Positions 33,877 to 48,800 of a DNA stretch of 64,000 nt are shown piece by piece. Numbering within the stretch: position 1 is the stretch's first letter; the number at the start of each line of letters is the position of its first letter. The notes under the pieces were generated by a model. It was not told the DNA's origin and did not search any database. It saw only the letters and a list, made by a program, of their open reading frames with translations. The DNA comes from Macrosoma leucophasiata (taxonomy: Eukaryota > Arthropoda > Insecta > Lepidoptera > Hedylidae): assembly GCA_036365455.1 (NCBI GenBank), contig JAWQUS010000032.1:18546001-18610000 (forward strand), given 5' to 3'. Both the position numbers and the translations under genes were made by a program.

Positions 33877-36800
33877 CTACCCCTTTTGTCCCCTGATTCT
33901 GACGGCGTCTGTGAAGCGGATCGAGCAATCCTGGGTCGCCATGTTGGGGGTGAGGAAGTCCGACAGGGAGGAGACGCCCTCCGCGGGGCGGTCGAAGGGG
34001 TAGCCCATGGGGCGGCGGTCGGGGTACTTGCGGTCGCGGATGCCGCAGTACGAGGCCGCGTCGTTGCAGGCGCCGACCGTGTCTTGCTCCACCTGGGTGA
34101 CAAATACATTTTCTTTTACTGTAGAGTTTATCAAGCATCTTTTAAAAAGAAATTACTTATCATCGTCACTTCAGCCGAAAGACCACTGCTGGAAAGCCAC
34201 ATTTTGGGCAGAATATGTCATAATCGCATCGAAGCGCTGCATGGCCCGGCGACTGGTGTAGATCGTAAGCGATCTACTCGGTTAAGCGATACGGGCGCGG
34301 TCGGATGTGTGATGGGTAACCGCTAGTAACAAATTAAAATGCGCGTTTCCGTGCTTCGGAGGGCACGTGAAGCCGTTGGTAATGGGTGCTATCGATAGAA
34401 AGCAGTCGTTCAACCTTGTCGGAGGCCTTATGGGTGGTTTGTAAACATCCGACAGCGGGTTGGCCACTAACCCGTATCTCCACCGACCTGCATTGGAGTA
34501 GCGTGGTTGAGTAAGCTCCAGGCCTCCCCCCAAAAAGGGGAGAGACTCGTGTCCAGTAGTGGGACCTATAATGGGTTGCCATTATTATTATGTCATAATC
34601 GCCACTCTTGGTATGCGGATTGGTGTTTGCAGTCACAGTGGCAATAGTTTTATCACGGGACGCTGCTGCTCGTCCTGTAATTGGAATGATTTGGCATGAC
34701 GATGGCAGGCACTACAGGAAGAATTGTTCTCTACGAGTGGACGGTGGAGTCGTTAGTCGTAATGAATCATTCTAAATCGAGACTTGTATTAACTTAGTGG
34801 AAGAAGCAAGCCCCGTGAATGAAGCCACATTCTAGTTCTAGTACTTATCAAGGCACCAAGTAATGACGAATATCATCATCTATCACAGACGTCCTAATAT
34901 CAATATGATATTAGGACGTCTATCGAAGGTTTATGACATGTACAACATCAGAATATGATGTCTTAGGTTTGCATGAGCTACACTCATAGAAATAAAACAT
35001 TTAATTAATCCCCATGAAATATTGAAAAGAATAAAGCTTACAGAATGTGTCAAATTAATATACGGGAGAATTAATTGAAATATATTTAATTGATTCAAAG
35101 CCCGATGAGAAGTACGCAACAGTTAGATGATTCAATATTAGTATTTTTGCAAAGGTACAGAGCAATACTAATATTAAAACACCTAACTCATCTCTATAAT
35201 CGTCGAGATCATGAAGAATAAAACGTACGTAACGTAAAAACGTAACTTCACGCCTGTAATCCCCGAAGGGGTAGGCAGAGGTAAATGCATGCATTCAAGC
35301 ATACATGCAACCATCCACGACTCGCCGGTTATGTTTTGGCCCATGTTACAGGTGGCGAACCTGTTGCCATCTCCGGGCACATCACCAAACTCCGAGGTAT
35401 TGGGAAACTTCCAGAAAATGGAAAAATCCCAATAGAAGCAGAGATAAAGGATTTGAAACCGTTATCTCTGATAGTCCCCGACCCGGGAATCGAACCCAGG
35501 ACCTCCAGCGTTATAGTAGTGGCCTGCTACCACTACGTCACTGAGAAGAATAAGACCATGGGTATCTCGAGGTGGGATGTTCATACGATATGGCCAGCTG
35601 CAGCCTCAAATTCTGTGGCGCAGGTGGAGGCTTACACATGAGGCCGGTACTACCGTACCCTACGGAACACAATCATCATATAGTATTTATTTTTTAGCTT
35701 ACCCTATCGTCGTTCCAGTTGGAGATCATGGCGAACAGCACCATGGGGTATCCCGCAGGCGTCCCCTTGGGGATGAGCATGTGGTGCGGCCAGCCGCAGC
35801 CGCAGAAGTCGAACTCTGCGGCCGAGGTGCTGCCGGAGTCTCCGGGCCGCTGGCTCTGGTCGCGGAAGGTGCGCTCGTAGGGGATCGTCACCGATGACTC
35901 CGTACTCTTGCGGCGGACGGTCGAGTTGCCGGCCGGCACTGTGGACGGAAGGGTGAAAGGGTTTTATATGTTCAGGACGAGATGCAGTTCTGATGAAGTA
36001 GTCAATCGATGTAATCTTATTCATTTACCGGTGCGTGATCATGCGAGTGATCACTACGGCATATAAATTCGACAGATTCGTTTAGCCTTAAGCTTGGCCG
36101 GTAGAAGAACACCATTAGGTATTGAGCCCACCTAATGTACACAAAAGTATACACTAATAAAAAGGTACTTCGTTTTATGTAGGTACCTATTGTGAACGAG
36201 ATGCAGTGATGGTGAAGTTTCAACCATCGACGTGAACCTTTTTTGCAACTTTTTCAACACTGCGTGATCACACAGAAATGAGACATAATTAAAGTTTAAA
36301 AAAGGTTAAGTACTCGTAGATGTTTATCGGGGAAAAGTGATAGTACCAAGCTTCGACAGGTTCTGTCGACAGGCATCTATAAGCTGTCAACCGTATGAAA
36401 TGCGTGTCGTTAGCCTTCAAGAAAGATTTTACCAAAGTTCACGCTTTGCTTGCTCCTACTCCTTGCTACTACTCCTTCAAATTTCGATCGGACTGAAATT
36501 TTATATGCACAATAATTGTTGGTCGGATGAAAGTACGATGTCATCAAATTCAGCTCGTTTTCAAGATGTGTTTACTTGTACAGTAACCGGTTCTAGAGCT
36601 GACCCTGGGGTCAGAACTCAAGGGCGGAGGCACCGCCGCATGAATTAATCTTTCCGCCTCCAAACGGTGGCGTTCAGTAGTATCGCATTCCGGTGATTGT
36701 GTATGGCTCCGTCATTTCTATCATGGAGGCGCAACCTCTCAGATCTCAAAGGCATCTGCATTTTAACCTCTAGCTTTTGTGGATATGGATATATCCACAA

Positions 36801-39800
36801 AAGCTAGATTTGTGGATAGCCTGCAATCGTCATTATACATCAACGTGAACTACTCGGTCGTGTGCAACCTTCGTTACATAGAAAGAGACTCACGCGACTG
36901 GGTGAACTTGTCCAGCTCGATCATGAGTAGGCGCTGGTCTTCAAAGGAGAGCGGGCGGCCGTCCTCGTCCACCGCGGGCGCCGCGTACAGGCGCACCGTG
37001 CCCATCGCGCCCGCGCCGCTCGAGTTGTTCACCTCGATCCTGCCCACAAACATTGATTACATAATAATACTACGTAACTACGTATAGAATGGACACTTCG
37101 AGGTCCCGCCCAATTTCCCCGCCTCATCCATCACCCCCCCCCCCCCCCCTCAAGAGGCAGTTGAAAATAATAAACTTCAACAGTGAGGTTGCGAGCGGGC
37201 GGTCTATTTTTCATTAATTTCGTCACGTTGTCAGTGCGACGACTTATTTCACGATTGTTTTAGGTCATAACCCAACGTGCTACATTTCTGTGCGCGTGTA
37301 CTGATCGATGTCTGTGTAATAAGTAACTAGAATAAGCGGCGTTTGTATGGAATGTTAGCCGAGTGTCCGGGGTGTGCCACAAACAACACTTAAAAATATA
37401 TCGAGCTCATATCTATCCGCCGATATTTCTTCAAGGGATATGGCTCCGCTACCTTCCGAACTTTCGGTATATTGACTAAACGTGAGATATAAAGACGCAC
37501 AAAAGCAATCGCTTTCGTGCATTCCTGTATAGGTACTATACGTTACAACTGAGTATCTAACCCTAATTTGTCGTTAACTCGCCTTCCAAATGGGGTGTGT
37601 TACAACAGAAGACGCAGAAGACTACAGTCAGACGTGCGGAATGTTTGCATCAATTGTAATAAACATTTGATACACTCTAAAGGGATTTGAAACGAATACC
37701 AACATGTATCCGAACATCAAACGATTCGCAAATCGGTGACGTTCGTAATTGTAGAGGTTACGACTCCTCCTCTCCCATCATCGGACGAAACAGTTTAAGA
37801 CTCATACAAAAAGGTAACAAAATTACGTATTCCGAAACTCTACCTGTCGCTAGCTACGTTATGTTTGATAACATTATCAAACTCCAAGGCAGAGGTCTCT
37901 CCCTTGGAGAGACTACCACAGTCCCTTTATCTAGCACTTATTCCCCAACCCGGAAATCGAATTTAACGTAGTAAATTCTATAAGGTAACCTGTTTGAGTT
38001 TTGAGTTTGAGTTTGTCAAACACTTACACACAACTTCATCGCTGGGTACATTGCAAACTACGTCTTTAGATCACGAGCCAACTTCCTCAAAGTTTAATAA
38101 TAGTTCCAAATAAATTAGTTAGAAACCTCAAACTATGCATCTTCAGATCTTCGGCAGTCGGGCGATACTCACACGAACTCGAAGTCGTCGTGCGTGAGGT
38201 GCGTGAAGCGCGCGAGCACGGAGCCGCGCGGCATGAAGTCGAGGCCGCGCCCGAGCTCCAGCGTGCTCTGCTCCCACTGCGTCGTCAGCAGGTTGCTGCC
38301 GCCCGGGGACTGGATGCCCACCGACATCACCCGGATCCCGGGGAAATCCAGCTGGAATACGTTGACAAAACTATCATACAGGCTGAACATAACTTCAAGC
38401 CTGTGATCCCCGAAGGGGCAGGCAGAGGTAAATGCATACATTCAATCACACATGCAAACACCCACGATTCGCCGGTTACATTTTGCCCGTGTGGTTGCGG
38501 TTTGTTGGTGGCGAGCCTATTGACATCTCCGGGCACATTACCAAACTTCGAGGTACTGGGAAACTTCCAAAAAATGGAAAAATCCCGATAGAACCAGAGA
38601 TAAAGGATTTCACACCGTCATCTCAAATATCTCCGACCCGGGAATCGTACCCAGGCCTGCTATTATACAGGACGAAATTGTATCTAATGGTTATATTCCT
38701 TCAGCTTTTTGGTTTAATAATACAATGTCATCATCATCATTTCAGCCAAAAGACGTCCACTGCTGAACAAAAGCCTCCCCCAAAGATTGCCACAACGAAC
38801 GGTCCCGGGCCGCCCTCATCCAGCGATTGCCCGGGACAGGTCGTCGGTCCATCTTATGGGGGGCTTGCCTACACTTCGTTTTCCGGTTCGCGGTCGCCAC
38901 TCGAGAACTGCTCTACCCCAACGGCCGTCAGTTCTTCGAGCTATGTGCCCCGCCCACTGCCACTTGAGTCTCGCTATTCGGTGAGCTATGTCGGTAACTT
39001 TGGTTCTCATGTGGATCTCCTCATTTCTGATTCGATCTCGCAGATAAACTCCAAGCATAGCTCTCTCCATTGCTCTCTGAGTGACCTTGAGCCTTGTTAT
39101 GAGGCCCATAGTGAGCGACCACGTTTCTGTTCTATAAGTCATCACTGGCAACACACGTTGGTCAAAAACGGTAAGTCGGATGAGAAGATGTATCGAAGCT
39201 TCCCGAACGCTACCCAAACCGAGTTCGATTAGAAGATTGACCTCTTTCTCGATGTTGGACCGACCTTACTGGACCCTTTCTCCCAGGTATACATAATCGT
39301 CAACAACTTCGAGTGTAGTACCCTCGACCATAACAGGAGTGGGTGTAAAATGGACATTTGACATGATCTTCGTCTTGTCCATGTTCATCTTAAGGCCCAC
39401 TCGTAATACAATCTATCTACTTATAACATATTCTTTTGGGTAATAAATTAAAATTTAATTACAATTAAATTATGATTAAATTAATATTAGAATACGACTA
39501 TATTACAAAAAAAAAACAAAATTAATTAAGTACGTAATTTAAAAAAGTCCTAATCATATAAACTAAATTATATTCTTTTCTGTTATTTATGCTATAACAA
39601 AACTTGTAGCGTCCACTACATAAGGCGCCATCTATTGGAACATTACAAACACGAAGTACTTGTCTAATACGGAAGATGGCGTATCAATCGAATCACATCG
39701 CAAATACGAAGTTTCCTCAAGAGTTGGCATATATACAATACCCAACGCTAATTGTTCGTCCGCGGCCCGCCGGGCACTATCACCTCGCCTCGTCAGAGGA

Positions 39801-42800
39801 TCCTCCTTTTTCGTCGGAGGAACACTTCCACCCGTTCCTCCACAAACCAATGTTTTTGTATGAAATTACGAAGTGGCATACCTTGTCCTTGCCGTAGGAA
39901 GGCAACTGCTTCTTGTAGAGCTGGAAGAGGTCGTTAACGTGGGAGTGCCAGCGGTAGAACACGGGGTCTCGCATCGCAGTCGCAGAGTCACCCATCACGG
40001 CGAATTGTTCCTGAAATTATTCTCTTATCAGAATTTGAAATATATTGGAAAAAGTTTCTTCGCATTTTTTAAGATAATTCAAAACATTTTCTAATATAGT
40101 TTATTTAAATTTAACTAAAGTACGTATGTACCATTTTGTTCGATAACCTTTTGCCATCTTGTAGGTAGGGACATGATCCCATTGCTATAAAAATTTTGGG
40201 ACTTCTCATCAAAATACCGCGACAAGTGGATTTGGCAGTCCTCTCGTGATGTTAACCTAACATTGCATAAAGAATTCTGAAGAGACCGAAACAGGTGGAA
40301 ATCTGAAGGTGCAAGGTCAGGACTATACGGCGGATGGATTAACACCTCCCAGCCAAACTCTCTTAATTTTTGCTGAGTGGCTATAGATGTGTGAGGTCTA
40401 GCGTTATCATGATGAAACACCACACCCCTTCTGTTGATCAATTCCGGCCGCTTTCTCTCAACTTCTTGCTTTAATCTCATCAGTTGTTCGTAGTAGAGTT
40501 CAGAATCGATAGTCCTGCCTGGTGGTAATAGCTCATAATAAATAATGCCCTTCCAATCCCACCACACACACAACATCACCTTATTGCGAGTTAACCCGGG
40601 TTTCGCCACAGTCTGTGAAGCCTGACCGGCCTTTGACCACTACCTTTTTCGCACGTTCTTGTCGTACGTGATCCACTTTTCATCACCAGTTATCAGCTTC
40701 TTCAAAAATGATTCGGTTGAAAGAATCACAAGTGAGTACACGGTTCATTAGGTTTCTTTCAGTGAGCTCGTGAGGTACCCAAATATCGAGCTTTTTTTTG
40801 TACCCAGCTTTTTTCAAATGCGCCAAAACTGTTTTGTGATCAATTCTCAGTTCTTCAGCTACGTCGTAACTACTGATATGTCGACCTTGCTCCACTTTTT
40901 CAAAAATGGCATCCATTTTATCCGTAATAGCTCCCTATTACGGATAAAATGGATACCATTTTTGAAAAACCAGAGCGAGGTGCATCTTTGACATCAAAAT
41001 TTCCGGATTGAAAACGCTTAAACCAAATTTGTGCTACTCTCACAGACACTGCACTAGGTCCATAAACATCGCAAATATTTTTCGCGGCTTGCGTTGTATT
41101 TTTACCTTTTTATAGTAAAATTTTAAAATGTATCGAATTTCTTCATTAGATTCACTCATCTTGACAGTACGAAAAACAAATGAAAATCACACATTTGCCT
41201 AATTTGAATTTGGAATTATGTTCTTTAAAATTTTAACTTTCAATGATACCAAAACCAGCCAGATACAAATACTACATCCAAAGAGATTTTATTACAAGTT
41301 CATACATACTATAATGCGAAAAGACTTTTTCCCCAACCTAATATAAGTACTTCACGCTGTACTATCAATATGTTCCCATAGATGGTACGAAAGGCACGTA
41401 AATAAATACAACAGCAAGTGAGTTGTGTCACTTGCTTGCAATTTGCTCAACCCTCTAACTAGGCAGTTGAGCTCTTCAGCAGTGGCAGACTAAATCCGCC
41501 ACGGGCCTCCGGTTCTGGGGCCTCCAAAGATTAACTTTATTTAATCGTATGGCAATAACATGTGTCAGAGTCGCTTTATAAATAATATTCAATTAATAAT
41601 ATTCTATGAACTAATATCTAAATTCTTCACCCATTGAGCTGCGTTCGTGTCAGGAGCAAATAGATTTAGGATGGCTCCGGTGTATTTTCTTTTAGGACAG
41701 CTGTGGGTGATGTGGTGGATAGTTTGAGAACACACAAACCGAAAACAAGGTGATAGTTGTTATTATCGGCCCATTTATATATCTCCTCGCCGTTCAGGTC
41801 GTTCGAATCATAACGCCATGAGATATGATGGCTATTGAAGTCCCCCGTGCATACAAATGAGTGCGGGAAGACCGGTAAACTATTACCCCAGTTATTAGAC
41901 GGAGGCTTATATACGTTTGCAATTGTTAAACCTTCTAACTTAATCACGGAGATGTAACAATTTAGATTGACACTTTGTGGTAGAATAGTGATGTTTGATA
42001 AGGCTTCTTTTGCATTTTGCATAAGTTGCTATTCCGTATTTTGGGTGGTTTACTGCGTGGATCATTTTATAAGATATCCACGTTATGTTTCGTCAGTATT
42101 CTGTGCAGTACTTCACACTTTGCCAAACTAATTCCCTCTATGTTGAATTGACACACTCTCAGATTTGGCCCTATATTGATTTTTTGAGGGCGCGATACGT
42201 CATCCATCTTTCTTTGATTCTTCTTGATTCTTCTTGATTGCATGTATTAGGTACGTTGATTCCTGATTCTTCCTTATCTTCTTGATTGCATGTATTTGGT
42301 ACGTATTTTCGTTGTAGGAGCGACTCGGTTATCGTGCTGTGAGGCCACTTATTAAGCGATATGTACAGCAGCCAAAAGTTTGATCATAAGGGGCGGCCTA
42401 TGTGCTTGGGCGGAGGGCCCCTAATTTTACCCTTATGACCTTTTTTATTGCTTGCGTCAGTCTACTGGACCTCCAAATGCCGAATGCCGCTACATGCCCC
42501 TGATGACCTTAGTCCGCCACTGCTCTTCAGGGCAATCTTGGTTTGGTGGCCGCTGAAATCCACCAAAAAATGCACCCTACATATGCCTGGCAACCTTGAT
42601 ATAAAAATATATTACCAGATTTCTATGGTCAGGGTCGTGGGCGTAGGAGATGAAGACGTGCCCCATATTGTGAAGGTCACCGTAGTAGTTGCGATTGGGG
42701 CTGATGATGGAGGACTCCATGATGTTGCCGAGCACGTCGATGCCGGTCTCGTCGTCCAGGGCGCGCGTGCGGCCGTTGGGCTGGATGTGGACAAATTTGA

Positions 42801-45800
42801 TATGGGTAATGAATCTTATACGCTTGTTAACAGCCTAGTTCTATGAAAAAAATAATTGAGAAAGAATCTGTACTAATATTATAAAGCTGAAGAGTTTGTT
42901 TGTTTACTTGAACGCGCTAATCTCAGAAACTACTGGTCCGATTTGAAAAATTCTTTCAGTGTTAAATAGCCTATTTATATATATATAACAGCAGGCAGGC
43001 CGCTAGTCTATCATAAAAAGTGACTTTGACAGATAACGATATCTAGGTCAAATACCAATATTATTCAATTCCAATCCAGATGGGTTACACCAGCGTCATT
43101 TTGTCAAGTTAAAGTTGTTAACAAATAACATTTGTTTAAAGTAAAAGTAAGATGGTCAGGCTTATTCGTGGGTCTAGTTCGCGGCCTGGAAAGGGAAAGC
43201 CTTGAAAGCCAATAGACGTTTTAAAAATCTATAAAGATTGTTGATATGAATTTAATATTGTTATGCATATAAAATTACATTGTTGTATAAGAATTAGGAT
43301 AATATGCATTCATTTCATATACAATGCGAATGTGGATGGTTGTAGAGGCCCAGGAAGACCGAGATTAGGTATATACGAGATAGGATACCATGACCAAATA
43401 GGTCGAGTTCTGTCTGATGGTGGGGTCAAAATTCTTAGGAATTGGCGTGCATGTATGAAGAGAATGATGAAGGTAGACGAGGCACGAGAGGTATGTCAGG
43501 ACCGGGATATCTGGCGCTCTACACTCTCTGCCTACCCCGTTAGGGACATGGCGTGAAGATACATACATTTCATATACCTACTTGGTTACATTTGCCAAAA
43601 ATTTCGTAGACAGGTAATACGCATACATAACAATCAAATAGATATAAAAGCACGAAATAAAATATATCATAGCTTCAAACCTAAACAAAACATAATCAGC
43701 ACCTACCAGCAATATACTCTTGCTCTGAATAGCCTGAATGAACCGGTCCCTCCAGGTGTTCAGTTGGGACACCTCCTGCCTGATCAGGTCCACTGGCCTG
43801 TCCAGATCTCTGATACGGGTACCAGCGAATCTGAACAAAAAACAACGTTTTCGTAGGTTTTCGCGAGCTTCATACATTGTAGTCACGGGCTGACTGCGTG
43901 ACCACGGTAGCTGGAAAGCGACCGAAACGTCGGGTGTATGAAGAAGTTTGGGAGTGTTGTATACGCGAGAAAATCACGTGTCACGTGTTATCCGGGAAAA
44001 TGGGGAGAGATCATGGGTGTAGCCAGGTTTTTGGACGGACGAGGACTGAAGTTCCGGACTAAATAAAATAATAGTTTTTTTTTTATGTCATTAACCCATT
44101 GACTGCCAAAGGATAGCGTCAAATCGAAATCGGTGGCCACCATACAAATGCAATATTACGTATCTAGCACCAATATCAAAAAATACCCCATGGGTGCCAA
44201 CCTTCGCAATACTACGTATTCGTAATATTGCGTAGTCCGGCACCAACTACAACCCTTTCATCAAATGATGCCGCTCCACGCAATACTGCGTATACGTAAT
44301 ATTGCGATTATTGGCATCTGTGTCTATTTTCTTATTTGATCAATTTTATATTTTTGAATGAAAACAATACCTCTGCGCTCGCGCTACCTTTTCCACCAAC
44401 TCCACTTCACCTATCGACTAACTGAGCTTTTTTTAAGCAGTGAAGGTAACAAACAAGCGTGCAGTTCACATTGATCTTAAGTGATGACTGCAGCATATAG
44501 ACACTTACACAAAGGTCACCAACCACCAGAGGTCAAAATGCAGATAGGTTGCTACCCCTGAGGCCTTGATTGTTATGTCTGTGATACGGGGCCATACATT
44601 GCCATCTAACCGGAACACGATAGTGCTGAACACTACCATTTAGCGGCAGATAGATTAGGTAATGCGGTGGTGCCTACGCCCTCGATGGAACTATATTCGT
44701 GGCATGTTGTACTCGACTCCCTTCAAAAGAGCCGAAAATGCTGTTTTAAATTCCATCGGCTGTCGAGGACCCTGAAAAACCTACCTTATATTTATTAATT
44801 TTTTAAATTAAAAAGAATGGTATTAAGATTTACCACACAGACCTTCGTTTTACATAGCATTTTTTTGTTATGATACATTTTTTTTTCTTATATGTAAAAT
44901 ATTATGATGTTATTTTTATGATTGTGTTGATTTCATGAGAAATGGTTATTATTTTCGTTAATAATAGTCAATTGTGAGTGAATGGATCTCATTGGAAAAC
45001 TAATCTTTTTTCCTCAACATGGCCTCAGAAAATATGCTGTTTGAGTAATTTAAAAATAATAAAGTTACTACTTTTTTTTCTACGTTTTATTTAGGAGGCC
45101 AAAGAACATAAATATGGTCAATACAAGGTGCCAAATAACAGCGATTACCATTTACGCCCTTTGGAAGTTCTACGCAAAATTTTGTAGTTGGCTTCCGGCA
45201 TTATTTACTACCTACGCAAATATTACGTATTGGCACTCAATGGGTTAAGTTGACAGACAAGCAGACGGGCCACCTGATGGTAAGTGGTCACCGTCGCCTA
45301 TGAACATTTGCAACACCAGGGGAGTCGCCAACGCGCTGCCAGCCCTGAAGGACTCTCTTGACGCCATTTTTGAAGAATCCCATATTGTAGCACCGAGGGA
45401 ACACCTCAGAGGGAAGTTCGTTACACAATTTACACGTTCTGGGCAGAAACGAACGAGAAAACCGTTGAGCACTGCCAGGTGTCCAGTCGGATACTAAACT
45501 TTTTTACAAGGAGGGGAGGGTAAGTGAAATATCCGAGGTAAATAAAACAAAAGGTTACAATATGCTCACCTTGGTGGCCAAGCCCTGCTAGCGACTTGCG
45601 AGTCCAATTTGGGGAAGTATCCCTCTTCAATGGGCTCATCGAAATTGCTGTAGCGGTTCACACGTCGGAGGCCGTTGCACATCCTCTCCGTGTTGTATCT
45701 GCAAGAGATGGTATTTTACTGGGATCAGCATCTTGGTAAGTATTGGCCATAATGATGGATTCATCTCCTTTAACGTACTTTGTCTTGATTTTATATTAGT

Positions 45801-48800
45801 ATGATCCAAGCTGGAGTTATCAGTCTTAAATCGGTTTAACCCGTTTGACTTGATCAGTAGGTAGTGTAGCTGACTAACCTATCGTTAAAGATAGCATAGG
45901 TATGTATGTATGTATGTATCTTCACGCCAGGTCCCTAACGGGGTAGGCAGAGAGTGTAGAGCGCCAGATATCCCGGTTCAGACAAACCTCTCGTGCCTCG
46001 TCTACCTTCATCATTCTCTTCATACATGAGATAGCACAGGTATAAAGATGAAACTGGAACACTACTAAAATGAAAGAAATTACAAGCTCCTTCAATTGTC
46101 ATGCATGTTAATCAAGGCCATAGGCCTCCGGTTCTGGGGCCCACTACACAATTCGACTGAGTTTTGAATCATGACAATTTTACACCAAATTTAAGAGTTT
46201 TTGAGAGCCCACGCAGGGAATTGTTTTTTTTGCTAGCATATTTTTGTTTTAAGTGTCAGTAATAATAATGGCAACCCTCGATACGTCCCACTGCTGGGCA
46301 CGAGTCTCTCCCCTTTTTGGGGGGAGGCAAAGTCAGTAATAGGGCGTGACAATTTTAATTAATAGGACGGGGGCCTACAGACCTCCTAATGCCGCCCCGG
46401 ACTTCTGATGATCTCAGTCCGCCACTGCCCCGTCCTCAGACTCGTTCCTATTGTTTATTCGAATCCAATAAACAATAGGACTGCAGGCTACCGGGGCACC
46501 AGCCCACGGTAGCGACGCCATGGGCCCTGCCACACTTTGTGTTTTATTTTTCTCACCTGCAGATGATCTGCTCGTGCATGAAGTAGAAGAGCTCCCCGCG
46601 CCGGTCCTTGTCGACGATGGCGCGGTCGGCGGCATCGAACGGGTACACGAGGTGCCAGTGCCAATGGTGCAGGTTGATGCCGATGTCTTCGCGGAAGTAC
46701 GCCACCTTCTGTTCGGGTTCTACTTCGTTGGCCGTGTAGTTTTGCGGGATCACGACTGGCATCTGCGAGACCGAAGATTTCATTAAATTTATTATGAAAC
46801 TAAATTTTTCAGGCTATGCTTCCATCAAATTGCTTAAAAGTCTCAAACCCATCCATAGTCCTATCGCTTGAGTCTCCAATCATCTTGTCCTCCAATAAAC
46901 TTGTACAGCATTTTATAATTGCTAATTTATCTCTATTTCAGTTGTAGCGAGCAAAAATGAGGTCCTGATCGATTGCTCTGTTTGCTAGCCTTAAGGTTAC
47001 GATTTGCGGTAATCAATTGAAAGGACAAAGTCATATAATATGGAACCTGTAAATTCAATTCAATTCAATTCATTTATTGCATAAATCATGAGATATTTAG
47101 TACAGGTGGTGTTCGAGCCACCAATAGACGCAGTCGACCAATAGGCCACACGACTGCCACCATAGACACTATGGCGGCCACCGCGACCACCACACAAATT
47201 GTGAGACGTCATCGGGCTGCGGCATCATTGGTAGACGTATGACTTCCGCTACGGCCAGCCAATGAAATCACCGGCTCGGCCACGGGTGGTAGGGCAATCA
47301 AGAAACTCAAAGACCGTTAGAACTCTACAGAACCGAAGAGATCGCTTTTAAAACCACATAAAACTGTACACTTGTATCTTTACGCATAATTATACGCAAG
47401 TTGTTATAAAATTTCGCATTTAATTTAAATCTCCATCAAGTTGACGAGGACATCGCAAGGCCCTCAAATACATTGGACCTTCGGAGCCAAATCCTGAAAA
47501 ATCATCAACGACCTGTGGAAGAAAGCGGTGAAATACTTGGAGTCTGGAGTCTCTGGAGCAGTCTGGAACCTGAGCTAAGGCAGTGGACGGAGCCATATCT
47601 ACAGAAAGCGCAACGGTACGGCCAACCACCCATCTTATTCCAGACCTCTCCTTTATCTTTTGTGTTGATAGTGTGCTTCAACTGATTTCAGTGATTCGGT
47701 GTGAATACGCGTTACCCGTGAAATCAGCTGACTCGCTATAGTGCCGCTGCTAGCATCTATATCGAGCTGAACACACGTACGCATAAACGTGAGTACCTAC
47801 TTACTTGGCTTCTATGACTACCAAAATGAGTTTAACCGATAATTTAGAAACTGCCGGGAAATCCCGTGATAAATCCCCTTACAGAGCGAGTGACGATGTA
47901 AAAATTAAAGATTTTGTTAAAAAACGTGGCATAATCAAAGGTAGATTCACTAAGTTCGTTAACTATTTAAAATTATTAAAATCTGAGGTTGATCTATCTA
48001 GTCAGCAAATTGTTGATCTTAAGTTGCGTATGCAAGGTGTTAGCAATTTATTTTCCGAATTTAATAATATTCAGACTCAAATAGAGGAGTCAGTGCCTGA
48101 TATAGGCCTAGATGAACAGCTGACGCAAAGAGAATTGTTCGAAGACAACTACTATACTGTGTGTGCTCAAGCGGAATGTATAGTGAATAAAAATACCGTA
48201 ACTGAATCTAATAAAAGCAATAAGTTAAGTTCAATCAAATTGCCGACGATTAATATGCCTACCTTTGACGGTTCTTATGAACAGTGGCTCGAATTCCGCG
48301 ACACGTTTTTATCGTTAGTTCATAATTCAAACGAAATAAGCAATGTTCAGAAATTTCATTATTTGAAATCATCTGTTAAGGGCAATGCATCTTTGGTCAT
48401 CGATTCTTTAGAATTCTCCAGCAATAATTACGAGATTGCATGGGAACTACTACTTAATAGATTCAATAATAGCAGATTATTAGTGCACAACCATGTCAAA
48501 GCCTTATTTAATTTGCCGATATTAAATAAAGAATCGCCCAGTTTAATAAGAAGGTTAATTGATTCAGTTTTAAAAAACCTACGCGCTCTTAAAATTCTCG
48601 GTGAGCCAACAGACACTTGGGATACACTGGTCATATACCTTCTTGTATCTAAATTAGATCAAGCCACCGAACGAGAATGGGAACAACATAAAGGCACATT
48701 ATTGTCTAATACCGCCGATATGAACTCAATTCTCAAAGTAAACGATTTACTTAGTTTTCTAAAAAAACGGGCTGACATGTTAGATGCACTATTAGTTTCA

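Larger units (their letters stand above)
44073..45490 (-). mobile_element. LINE family G 3' end split by piggyBac-like MITE
   Basis: The A tail side (44076-44094) and the body from 45245 (GTTGACAGACAAGCAGACGG) were contiguous before insertion. The LINE copy at 13346 shows the unoccupied ATGACATTAAGTTGACAG. Confidence 0.8.

Noticed and set aside
33886..34326. 146-codon plus-strand frame
   Set aside because: Antisense to the last exon of PPO gene B; GC-rich shadow that runs on into a repeat.
38432..39232. 266-codon plus-strand frame
   Set aside because: Passes through SINE C and antisense to the LINE fragment at 38816-39217; no domain.
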